Assembly: GCA_027297425.1 (NCBI GenBank)
Contig: JAPUIC010000048.1
Span: forward strand, 1 to 6,655
Source of the DNA: Nitrososphaerota archaeon
GTDB lineage: Archaea > Thermoproteota > Nitrososphaeria > Nitrososphaerales > JAPUIC01
DNA: 6,655 nt
Direction of reading: 5' to 3'
Shown: positions 1 to 5,121 of the stretch, in pieces
Layout: each line of letters begins with the position of its first letter
How positions within the stretch are numbered: position 1 is the first letter of the stretch
The notes under the pieces: generated by a model
Told to the model about the DNA's origin: nothing
Databases searched by the model: none
Seen by the model: the letters and a program-made list of their open reading frames with translations, nothing else
Program-made: the position numbers and the translations under genes

Positions 1-81
1 AACCGAGAAAATGATGGCAACAAATTGCGAAATCCCAGATCTGCGCCATTTCACACCATCCTATGACCTAACCGGAAACTT

Positions 82-105
82 AAGGGTTCTAAAGTCCCCT
101 TTTTT
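82..105 (+). terminator. Possible terminator of an upstream gene
   Basis: A 5-bp stem (AAGGG at 82-86 with CCCTT at 97-101) encloses a 10-base loop, and the 3' arm runs into a six-T tract at 100-105. Archaeal transcription often stops at T tracts, with or without a hairpin. It would fit a gene entering from the left edge, but the stem is short and no such gene is proven. Confidence 0.25.
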
Positions 106-192
106 GAATAGGTAATCCTCCAATTAATTATTATTCGATTACAAGGATGATACGCTGCGACCCTTTCTGTCAAGAAAATTCGCCCTACCAGT

Positions 193-200
193 GTTTAGTT
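193..200 (+). promoter_or_regulatory. Weak TATA-like box for the winged-helix gene
   Basis: GTTTAGTT is centred about 29 bases before the ATG at 226. A second T-rich box, TTTTTAAC at 203-210, lies only about 20 bases before it, too close for a leaderless start. Neither is a good match, so the promoter of this gene is uncertain. Confidence 0.2.
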
Positions 201-225
201 CGTTTTTAACGAGCGAAAATCTCTG

Positions 226-516
226 ATGACTCTTGACTCTAGCGATTTCGGAAAACTCGGCCTTGACGGCGATGCCGCGAAGGCATACAAGACTCTACAA
301 GTTAGTAACCCGCTAGCTCTGGACGAACTCGCTCTGCATGCCAAGATACATCGAGACAAGATCCTAGGCGTCGCTAAAGAATTAGAACGTGCAAAATTGA
401 TTGAACTCTCATCATTCGTTATTTGTCAGATATCTGACAACGTAATGACTATTAGTAAGGGAATTCAGAGGAAGAGCCCACGTCTAGACATAACTCGCGG
501 AAAGCTCGATGGTTGA
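226..516 (+). CDS. Small winged-helix (TrmB/ArsR-like) DNA-binding protein
   Basis: A 96-residue protein whose middle part (about residues 11-80) resembles the N-terminal winged helix of TrmB-type archaeal regulators. It begins with an LGL...A..Y..L helix at residues 11-24, then an ELA...KIHRDKILGVAKELERAKLIEL stretch (residues 34-61; helix-turn-helix with recognition helix), then a beta wing around residues 62-76. The effector-binding domain of full TrmB proteins is absent, so this is a stand-alone DNA-binding domain that probably acts as a dimer. The C-terminal 20 residues are basic and look unstructured. It stands alone, 163 bases ahead of the VOC gene. The ATG at 226 is the only start that keeps the first helix. 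Seen: the helix pattern and length. Inferred: transcription factor. The target is unknown; local genes are possible but nothing shows this. Confidence 0.65.
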   Translation: MTLDSSDFGKLGLDGDAAKAYKTLQVSNPLALDELALHAKIHRDKILGVAKELERAKLIELSSFVICQISDNVMTISKGIQRKSPRLDITRGKLDG

Positions 517-567
517 GTCGAGCAGCCACATATAAGTATGGATATCTTATCCCCGAGATTCAACGTT

Positions 568-591
568 ACGTTGGACCTATGGTCCGAACGT
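568..591. repeat. Inverted repeat between winged-helix and VOC genes
   Basis: ACGTT plus GGACC (568-577) pairs with GGTCC plus AACGT (581-585 and 587-591) around the three-base centre TAT, with a single unpaired G at 586. The core GGACC-TAT-GGTCC is a perfect 13-base dyad. It lies 51 bases after the winged-helix stop and about 60 bases upstream of the VOC TATA box. A five-T run follows at 604-608. It could be a hairpin that ends the winged-helix transcript, or an operator for a dimeric regulator such as that protein. The sequence alone cannot separate these. Confidence 0.4.
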
Positions 592-649
592 TTGGAATTC
601 TCATTTTTGCCTTCGCCTGAGTTACACCTTAAGCGGTAAGGCAGTCATG

Positions 650-657
650 AATAAATA
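650..657 (+). promoter_or_regulatory. TATA box of the VOC gene
   Basis: AATAAATA is centred 26.5 bases before the A of the ATG at 680. This is the spacing from box A to transcription start expected if the transcript begins at the start codon. No ribosome binding site lies between, which fits a leaderless mRNA and supports the start at 680. Confidence 0.6.
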
Positions 658-679
658 GGATTCACGGCTTCAGAATTGT

Positions 680-1069
680 ATGGACCACACAATCGTTCAT
701 TTCGAAATACCTGCGGATGATGTCGCGAAGCTCAAAACCTTCTACGGAGATCTCTTCGGCTGGAAGATGGAGAAAGTGCCAGGCTTTGAGTCGATGGACT
801 ACCACATGGTAACGACGGTACCTGTTGACGAAAACATGAAACCGCTACGGCGGGGGGTTAATGGCGGGATTTACAAAAAGCAGGACCAACAATCTAAGTT
901 CACATATTACGTGCAGGTGGAATCTGCAGATGAATATTCCAAGAAGATCGAAGAATTGGGAGGAAAGATTACCGCTCCTAAGATGGAGATTCCTAACATG
1001 GGGTGGGTAGTCTTCGCGCTCGATCCAGAGGGCAATGCCTTCTCCATATTCGAGGAAAAAACAGGCTAA
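680..1069 (+). CDS. VOC-fold (glyoxalase/bleomycin-resistance-like) protein
   Basis: A 129-residue single-domain protein of the vicinal oxygen chelate superfamily, containing two beta-alpha-beta-beta-beta modules. The first module opens with VHFEIPADD (residues 6-14) and FYGDLFGWK (residues 21-29). The second opens with YYVQVESADEY (about 76-86) and EELGGKI, and ends with DPEGNAFSIFEE (residues 115-126). His7 and Glu125 sit where VOC enzymes usually place metal ligands. The pattern is closest to the CFP-30B/SgaA-like group of stand-alone VOC proteins, many of which have no assigned reaction. Glyoxalase I, a dioxygenase or an epimerase cannot be told apart here, and glyoxalase I itself is unlikely given the sequence pattern. 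The gene has its own TATA box and converges on the flavoprotein gene. The family is secure; the substrate is unknown. Confidence 0.85.
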   Translation: MDHTIVHFEIPADDVAKLKTFYGDLFGWKMEKVPGFESMDYHMVTTVPVDENMKPLRRGVNGGIYKKQDQQSKFTYYVQVESADEYSKKIEELGGKITAPKMEIPNMGWVVFALDPEGNAFSIFEEKTG

Positions 1070-1084
1070 TCGACATCAACGCAT

Positions 1085-1108
1085 CAGAGCTATCAGGCGA
1101 TAGTTCTG
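1085..1108. terminator. Hairpin between convergent VOC and flavoprotein genes
   Basis: A 10-bp stem (1085-1094 with 1099-1108, one G-U pair at 1089/1104) closes a four-base loop, AGGC. It begins 16 bases after the VOC stop codon and sits in the 102-base gap between two convergent genes. There is no T tract after it on either strand, so it is not a classical intrinsic terminator. It may instead stabilise 3' ends, or help stop transcription from both sides. Confidence 0.4.
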
Positions 1109-1171
1109 TAATCTGTGATCAGCAGACGGTCTTCTCAGCGTAAGCTATGAATAACTCATCAGTATAGCGAG

Positions 1172-2587
1172 CTAGTGCGCCTCATTCATATGGTGGTACT
1201 CATGAGGGCTCATCAGGGAGAAAAACGCCCTCTCAACCACTTCACTCAACGCTGGATGTATATGCATCGAGTCGGTGATCGTAGTCCGGTCCCCGCTTGC
1301 GGTATTCATTGCATTGATAACTTCCTGTATGAGAATAGACGCATATGGGCCAGCTATATGCCCCCCCAAAATCTTTCGCGTATTTCTCTCCAATACCACC
1401 TTAACAAAGTAGCCTTCTGATGCCATTGCCTCTCCTTTAGCAGTATCTTCGTACTTCTGGAAACCTATCATAATGTTATCTTCGCCATATTTCTTTACGG
1501 CTTCCTTCTCTCTCAGCCCGACGCTCCCAATCTCTGGATAACAAAAGACTGCGTGTGGAATGGCGTTGTAATCAACTTCCACCTTCTTCCCCAATACCGC
1601 GTTGTCGTAGACTATCAGTGACTCGTAGTTAGCTACATGCTTGAAGAGAAAGGTACCAGTCGCATCTCCGAATGCCCAAATATTTCGCTGAGAAGTCTCT
1701 AAATGCCGGTTAACTTTGATCCATCCATCCTTATCGGTCTTGATACCCGCCTTTTCTGGATGGAGGATCTCTGAAGTTGATTCTCTACCCACCGCTATCA
1801 TGAGTTCATCCGCTGTGATGACTCTTTTCTTCCCACTTTGCCTATCTTCGGATACTATCTTCTTCCCAGTGGCGGTCCCAGAAACTTCGGTGACAGCACA
1901 GTTCGTCATGATGGTCATATGTTTAGCTAACTCGTCTTTCATTAGAGCTGAGACTTCAGGCTCTTCATCTGGAAGAAATTGAGGGTTCCGTCCCAGGATA
2001 GTAACCTTCGAGCCCATGCTCGAGAAAAAGTGACCGAATTCAGCAGCGATATAGCCACCTCCGACGATTACTAAGCTCCTAGGCAGTTTTGTCATTCTCA
2101 AGGCTGTGTCGCTCGTATGATACGGTACCTTGTCTAGGCCCTTGACGGGAGGGATCTTTATCGATGAGCCTATGCATAAGAGAATCATCTTAGCAGTAAT
2201 TTCAGAACCATCCACCTCGAGTGTATATGGTGCAACAAATTCAGCGATGTGAGGATAGTAGTCGATATTCTTAGATTCAGAAAGCCCTCTCCTTATCATC
2301 CCAATGTCGTTATCGATGAGTGTCCTCATTCGCTTCATGACCTTTTGAAAACTGATCTTCTTGATTGTAGCGTCAATTCCAAACTGGTGAGCTTTCTCGA
2401 TAGTCCTGACCATTTCCGCAGGATACAGTATGATCTTTGAAGGTATGCAGCCCCTTGTGAGACAGATTCCTCCAGGCTCATCCTTGTCTATAACTGCAGC
2501 CCTGAGATTCGGATTCTGCTGAATAAGAGGTTCCAAGATGTTCATCGAGGAGCCTGAACCTATCGCGATAACGTCGTACTCTTTCAT
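1172..2587 (-). CDS. Class I FAD disulfide reductase (dihydrolipoamide dehydrogenase family)
   Basis: A 471-residue pyridine-nucleotide disulfide oxidoreductase, normal length for the family. FAD site: IGSGSSMN at residues 9-16, where the third glycine of GxGxxG is Met15, and AFGD with Asp308. Redox disulfide: Cys42 and Cys47 in CLTRGC. NAD(P) site: GGGYIAAEFG at 176-185, followed after the second strand by Gly199-Arg200 where NAD-specific enzymes usually have an acidic residue, which hints at NADPH. Catalytic dyad His444 and Glu449 in HPALSE, at the same spacing as in characterised dihydrolipoamide dehydrogenases. No 2-oxoacid dehydrogenase or lipoyl gene is nearby, so the disulfide substrate could be lipoamide or a low-molecular-weight thiol such as bis-gamma-glutamylcystine or mycothiol-like compounds. 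The start at 2587 is chosen because MKEYDV is the conserved N terminus. The frame stays open 27 codons further upstream, but those residues match nothing and overlap the divergent Rid promoter region. Confidence 0.9.
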   Translation of the reverse strand: MKEYDVIAIGSGSSMNILEPLIQQNPNLRAAVIDKDEPGGICLTRGCIPSKIILYPAEMVRTIEKAHQFGIDATIKKISFQKVMKRMRTLIDNDIGMIRRGLSESKNIDYYPHIAEFVAPYTLEVDGSEITAKMILLCIGSSIKIPPVKGLDKVPYHTSDTALRMTKLPRSLVIVGGGYIAAEFGHFFSSMGSKVTILGRNPQFLPDEEPEVSALMKDELAKHMTIMTNCAVTEVSGTATGKKIVSEDRQSGKKRVITADELMIAVGRESTSEILHPEKAGIKTDKDGWIKVNRHLETSQRNIWAFGDATGTFLFKHVANYESLIVYDNAVLGKKVEVDYNAIPHAVFCYPEIGSVGLREKEAVKKYGEDNIMIGFQKYEDTAKGEAMASEGYFVKVVLERNTRKILGGHIAGPYASILIQEVINAMNTASGDRTTITDSMHIHPALSEVVERAFFSLMSPHEYHHMNEAH

Positions 2588-2609
2588 ATGGTGGGAATCT
2601 ACCACATAT

Positions 2610-2619
2610 CCTAAATTAA
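2610..2619 (-). promoter_or_regulatory. Possible TATA box of the flavoprotein gene
   Basis: Read on the minus strand, TTAATTTAGG is the AT-rich element 24-32 bases before the ATG at 2587. It fits box A placement for a leaderless transcript, though the match is weak. It lies in the 118-base divergent gap shared with the Rid-family gene. Confidence 0.35.
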
Positions 2620-2677
2620 TGTTATAGGTGCAAATGGAAATATCGAATATACATAGCCCCGTTCCCACACATTATCC

Positions 2678-2685
2678 TTTTATGT
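2678..2685 (+). promoter_or_regulatory. TATA box of the Rid-family gene
   Basis: TTTTATGT is centred about 25 bases before the ATG at 2706. The position supports 2706 as the real start, with a leaderless transcript, rather than the longer open frame that begins at a GTG at 2628. Confidence 0.5.
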
Positions 2686-2705
2686 TGGGATCGCTGTTTG
2701 CAATT

Positions 2706-3104
2706 ATGGGCAAAAAGATAGCTTACAACCCATCAACTCTCCCAGATCCGTCAGGTCGCTACTCGCATATCGTCAAGGCCAATTCCCAAAATTTGTTGTT
2801 CATCGCAGGACAAGTATCTTTTGACAAGGACGGCAATATTGTTGGAAAGGGTGACTTTAGGGCTCAAGTCGAACAGGTCTTTCTAAACCTTAAGTTCGCT
2901 TTGGAAGCTGGGGGTGCTTCATTTGATGACCTAGTGAAGATTAACGTTTACACTACGGATATTGAAAAATATCGTGAATTTGGGACGAGCGTTAGGAACA
3001 AGTACATTACCAAAGAGCCACCGACGAGTACGTTGCTGGGAATCTCATCCCTAGCACATCCAGATCTGCTTCTAGAAATTGAGGGAATAGCAGTCATTGA
3101 CTAA
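2706..3104 (+). CDS. Rid/YjgF/YER057c/UK114-family protein lacking the catalytic Arg
   Basis: A 132-residue protein, the normal length for this homotrimeric chorismate-mutase-like fold. Family landmarks: GRYSHIVKAN (17-26), LLFIAGQVSFD (30-40), GDFRAQVEQVFLNLKFAL (49-66), AGGASFDDLVKINVYTTD (68-85) and EIEGIAVID at the C terminus, with Glu124 matching the catalytic-site glutamate of E. coli RidA. The archetypal RidA has ARS at the active site, where Arg105 binds the substrate carboxylate. Here the same place reads PTST, with Thr107 instead of Arg. In the family, loss of this arginine goes with loss of 2-aminoacrylate deaminase activity (Rid4-Rid7 types). Some relatives act on other enamines or imines, or in catabolic pathways (for example 2-aminomuconate deaminase), so an atypical substrate is likely. 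The start at 2706 is set by family alignment and the TATA box. BKACE follows 77 bases downstream on the same strand. Confidence 0.9.
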   Translation: MGKKIAYNPSTLPDPSGRYSHIVKANSQNLLFIAGQVSFDKDGNIVGKGDFRAQVEQVFLNLKFALEAGGASFDDLVKINVYTTDIEKYREFGTSVRNKYITKEPPTSTLLGISSLAHPDLLLEIEGIAVID

Positions 3105-3149
3105 CTAATCCCATACTGATTCAGTTCTAATCCGATCGATTCCGCAAAG

Positions 3150-3157
3150 ATTTAAGA
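3150..3157 (+). promoter_or_regulatory. TATA-like box of the BKACE gene
   Basis: ATTTAAGA is centred about 28 bases before the ATG at 3182, but only 14 bases before an alternative ATG at 3167. If the transcript is leaderless, this favours 3182. The box also suggests BKACE can be transcribed separately from the Rid gene, although read-through across the 77-base gap remains possible. Confidence 0.4.
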
Positions 3158-3181
3158 CGATATTCTATGGGCAGTGAGTAT

Positions 3182-4162
3182 ATGAGCGAATCTGAAGCAA
3201 CGAAGCGAATGGAAGCTCTTCGGAAATATAAGGAGACTCCTGTGATGCCCACTATCCGACCTCCTCCCCCTGCAAGAGGAATGGACTTTACCGTCCAGGA
3301 GAAATGGGATATTGATGAAAAGGTTGTAATCGGGATCGCTCCGATGGGGACCTTCATCAACAAAGACCAGAATCCTAACCAACCAATCAGCGTAAGTGAG
3401 TTGCTGAGAGAATATGAAGAGTGTATACAACTCGGCGCAGTATCTCTGCACGTTCACGTTCGGGACGACAACGGCAGGCCTACTAGCGATATCAATTATT
3501 ACCGAGCGCTCATAGAACCTCTGAGAAAGAAGTTCGGTGACCGTATTGTGATAGATGGAGGCACCCAGACTGGCAAGACCTTCGAGGAACAGGTCGCTCC
3601 GGTTACGGAAGGGTTGTTTGATATGGCTCTGGTTAATGCGAGCACCGGCCTGTTGGGAGATAGCATCCGGTGCACCCCCAAGGAAGTGATGCAGGCAAAG
3701 GCTCACTTCTATATGGACTGCGGAACGAAACCGATGATCGATATTCATGATGCTGGGAGCGTAAACAACGCCCGACGCTACTTGATAGACACCGGAATTT
3801 TGGAAAAGCCATATGTCTGGCATCTCTTACCTGGCCTCCCAGGATGCTTTGACATACCTAACCAAATGGGGCTTGTAAAAGGACTATCATTCTTGACCGA
3901 CCTTATTATGGAAATTGATGATGAGTCGATCATAATGATGAGCGACACATCCAGGTCAACGATCTACATGCCTATACTAGCTATGATTATGGGACATCAT
4001 GTCAGGATAGGAATGGAGGATACAATCTGGAGATACCCCCATAAGGATGATCTTATCGAGAACAACGCAGAAGTGGTATCATCAGTAATCGATGTCGCAA
4101 AGACGCTGGGGAGAAGGCCCGCTACTGCCCAGGAATACCGAAGAATGGTAGGAATAGGTTAG
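3182..4162 (+). CDS. Beta-keto acid cleavage enzyme (BKACE/DUF849 family)
   Basis: A 326-residue TIM-barrel protein of the family that includes 3-keto-5-aminohexanoate cleavage enzyme. These Zn enzymes condense a beta-keto acid with acetyl-CoA, giving acetoacetate and a new acyl-CoA. Zn ligands visible: His90 and His92 in LHVHVRDDNGRP, and Glu279 in VRIGMEDT. Arg275 and Asp280 match the catalytic R-x-x-x-E-D set. The usual PELEVFD-type strand reads PMIDIHD (184-190), so the conserved active-site Glu is Asp187. About 45 residues precede the first barrel strand (VVIGIAPMG, about 48-56), including a proline-rich RPPPPARG; typical members begin almost at that strand. The lysine-fermentation partners of kce are absent, so the substrate is probably not 3-keto-5-aminohexanoate. 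The start at 3182 is preferred from the TATA position; 3167 (five residues longer) is possible. Confidence 0.88.
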   Translation: MSESEATKRMEALRKYKETPVMPTIRPPPPARGMDFTVQEKWDIDEKVVIGIAPMGTFINKDQNPNQPISVSELLREYEECIQLGAVSLHVHVRDDNGRPTSDINYYRALIEPLRKKFGDRIVIDGGTQTGKTFEEQVAPVTEGLFDMALVNASTGLLGDSIRCTPKEVMQAKAHFYMDCGTKPMIDIHDAGSVNNARRYLIDTGILEKPYVWHLLPGLPGCFDIPNQMGLVKGLSFLTDLIMEIDDESIIMMSDTSRSTIYMPILAMIMGHHVRIGMEDTIWRYPHKDDLIENNAEVVSSVIDVAKTLGRRPATAQEYRRMVGIG

Positions 4163-4212
4163 GCTTGACGCGTTAGAATGGATATGTGCTGGCGTTCATC
4201 TCAGTTTTGGGA

Positions 4213-4227
4213 TATCTTCAGAAGATA
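4213..4227. repeat. 15-base near-palindrome after BKACE
   Basis: TATCTTC-A-GAAGATA is a perfect 7-bp dyad around one central base, 51 bases after the BKACE stop and inside the 105-base convergent gap. With a one-base centre it suits a protein-binding dyad better than a hairpin, but chance in AT-rich intergenic DNA is possible. Confidence 0.3.
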
Positions 4228-4232
4228 GTCGA

Positions 4233-4255
4233 TAATAGATTGTAAAATTCTATTA
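4233..4255. terminator. Possible terminator between convergent BKACE and NTPase genes
   Basis: TAATAGA (4233-4239) pairs perfectly with TCTATTA (4249-4255) across a nine-base loop. A short T run follows at about 4260-4263 on the + strand. The place between two convergent stop codons suits a terminator for BKACE, but the AU-rich stem is weak. Confidence 0.3.
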
Positions 4256-4267
4256 CTAATTTTCCCT

Positions 4268-4837
4268 TCATTCTCCTTCCATTCTACTGACGATCTCTCT
4301 TGATATAATCTGACATCGTTTGTTCCTATCCGTATCATGAACGTAGACTATCCTATCCTGGTCTACTCTCAGCGTTAAATTATGGTGAATTTTATCTTGG
4401 ATTCCGATTTGATACTGAACACTATTACTCCTAGTGGTGTCTACTACGAGTGGAAGAAGGCTCAGATAGAAAACTCCATCATATGATCCTTCCACTTCAT
4501 AATCATCCACCCGATCCCAGAGCGTCCTTAGTTCTTGGTCGTTGATCTTTTGGTTTTCGTTCAGCCATGCAGCATAGGCTATATGATCGTATATTGTTCT
4601 ATCCAGAAGAATTATTTTATTTTTAGACTGGATATACTTCCTCTCCTGCTGAATATGCCTCTCCATTATGCTCATCTGTGCGCGAAAGTTACTCTCTGTA
4701 TTTAGTGGAAAAGCAGATTCTCTGGCAACATCTACTGTCCGCGCCACAGAGTAACCCTTTTGGGTTAAGTGTACAAAAACATCGTTTAGAGTTGTACTCT
4801 TTCCACAGCTGTGAGCTCCAGAAAAGGCGAACACCAT
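4268..4837 (-). CDS. Small P-loop NTPase (AAA/nucleotide-kinase-like)
   Basis: A 189-residue soluble protein with a Walker A motif GAHSCGKST at residues 7-15 (Lys13, Ser14) immediately after the first strand. It also has a Walker-B-like strand IILLDRTIYDH (75-85) with Asp79-Arg80, the DR pattern of deoxynucleoside/thymidylate-kinase-like folds. A basic/helical segment (RESAFPL at 39-45, FRAQMSIMERHIQQERKYI at 51-69) resembles the lid/substrate side of the AAA_28 (NadR-like) group. It is a whole protein with no fused domain. It may phosphorylate a nucleotide, nucleoside or other small molecule; the substrate cannot be read from sequence. It is transcribed away from the amidase and converges on BKACE, so it is probably not part of their pathway. 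No convincing TATA box lies 26 bases before the ATG at 4837, and no Shine-Dalgarno site is seen, so the start is less secure than others here. Confidence 0.75.
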   Translation of the reverse strand: MVFAFSGAHSCGKSTTLNDVFVHLTQKGYSVARTVDVARESAFPLNTESNFRAQMSIMERHIQQERKYIQSKNKIILLDRTIYDHIAYAAWLNENQKINDQELRTLWDRVDDYEVEGSYDGVFYLSLLPLVVDTTRSNSVQYQIGIQDKIHHNLTLRVDQDRIVYVHDTDRNKRCQIISREIVSRMEGE

Positions 4838-4870
4838 AGGCTTACTACGTTCTTTACGAGTCGTCTGTTC

Positions 4871-4900
4871 GTTCAGGATAGTGTGGAATAGTCACTGAAC
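4871..4900. repeat. Spaced inverted repeat upstream of the NTPase gene
   Basis: GTTCAG (4871-4876) and CTGAAC (4895-4900) form a perfect 6-bp dyad with an 18-base spacer. It lies 34-63 bases upstream of the NTPase start on the minus strand, where a regulator of that gene could bind. A six-base match can occur by chance. Confidence 0.25.
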
Positions 4901-5018
4901 TGTATTATTATGTGATAGCTTTTTCTAAAGTCCTTCTCGAGTGAGTTTTTTTTGGCCAAGTGGTTTATGTCTAAATCTGAGATACACGATCAGGAAAGCG
5001 CCCTACACCTACATGGTC

Positions 5019-5039
5019 CTTGATGAAAGATTCATCAAG
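5019..5039. promoter_or_regulatory. Perfect 9-bp inverted repeat upstream of the amidase gene
   Basis: CTTGATGAA (5019-5027) and TTCATCAAG (5031-5039) are exact reverse complements around AGA. The dyad ends about 53 bases upstream of the TATA box and 82 bases before the amidase ATG. No T tract follows and no + gene ends just before it, so a terminator is unlikely. An operator or activator site for a dimeric regulator is the better reading. It is the strongest dyad in the window. Confidence 0.45.
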
Positions 5040-5091
5040 ATCATTTATCTCAATAAAGCCTTCAGTTTATCCTCGTTCGGTGTACAAAAAG

Positions 5092-5099
5092 GTTATAAC
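5092..5099 (+). promoter_or_regulatory. TATA box of the amidase gene
   Basis: GTTATAAC is centred 26.5 bases before the A of the ATG at 5122, with no ribosome binding site between. This is the same geometry as the VOC and amidohydrolase genes and supports a leaderless transcript starting at 5122. Confidence 0.65.
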
Positions 5100-5121
5100 A
5101 AGAAATAGGTAAAATCAGTGT

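Larger units (their letters stand above)
1..225. other. Left flank with no supported gene
   Basis: No complete gene is visible here. A + frame is open from base 2 to a TAA at 113-115 and could be the last 37 codons of a gene entering from the left, but it has no recognisable motif. On the minus strand a short frame starting at base 49 runs off the left edge and has no TATA box behind it. The segment ends in an AT-rich stretch that should carry the promoter of the winged-helix gene starting at 226. Confidence 0.4.
4838..5121. other. Divergent control region between NTPase and amidase genes
   Basis: This 284-base gap is the longest in the window. It holds two inverted repeats (4871-4900 and 5019-5039), an eight-T tract at 4946-4953, and the amidase TATA box at 5092-5099. 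A 55-codon + frame (GTG at 4941, stop at 5106-5108; inner ATG at 5013) crosses it, but it runs through the T tract and the TATA box, has no promoter of its own at the right spacing and no recognisable motif. I therefore do not call it a gene. No tRNA-like or C/D-box RNA structure was found. Confidence 0.5.

Noticed and set aside
538..639. 33-codon + frame beginning just after a TATA-like ATATAAG (530-536)
   Set aside because: The box is only a few bases from the ATG, too close for transcription start, and the frame runs through the 568-591 dyad with no recognisable motif.
2588..2668. 27-codon N-terminal extension of the flavoprotein frame
   Set aside because: The conserved family N terminus begins at MKEYDV (2587). 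The extra residues match nothing and would overlap the upstream part of the Rid-family frame and its promoter region.
2628..2705. 26-codon N-terminal extension of the Rid-family frame starting at GTG
   Set aside because: Rid proteins are about 130 residues and align from MGKKIAYN (2706). A TATA box sits about 25 bases before 2706, so the upstream codons are likely promoter DNA.
3557..3580. Walker-A-like GGTQTGKT string inside BKACE (residues 126-133)
   Set aside because: It matches the P-loop pattern by sequence but lies on a barrel loop after a TIM-barrel strand, where BKACE proteins have a Gly/Thr-rich substrate loop. There is no Walker B or NTPase fold.
3152..3823. A 223-codon open frame antisense to BKACE, and shorter antisense frames in the flavoprotein and amidase genes
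   Set aside because: They lie wholly or mostly opposite well-supported genes, show no family motif and have no promoter at the right spacing. They are by-products of codon use on the other strand.
5021..5040. TGATGA resembling a C box of a C/D guide RNA
   Set aside because: No D or D' box (CTGA) lies at suitable spacing downstream, and the bases are fully explained by the perfect inverted repeat.
4770..5092. The 11-base string GTGTACAAAAA occurring twice
   Set aside because: One copy is inside the NTPase coding region and the other in the gap. The length is short and no further copies or flanking similarity were seen, so chance is likely.
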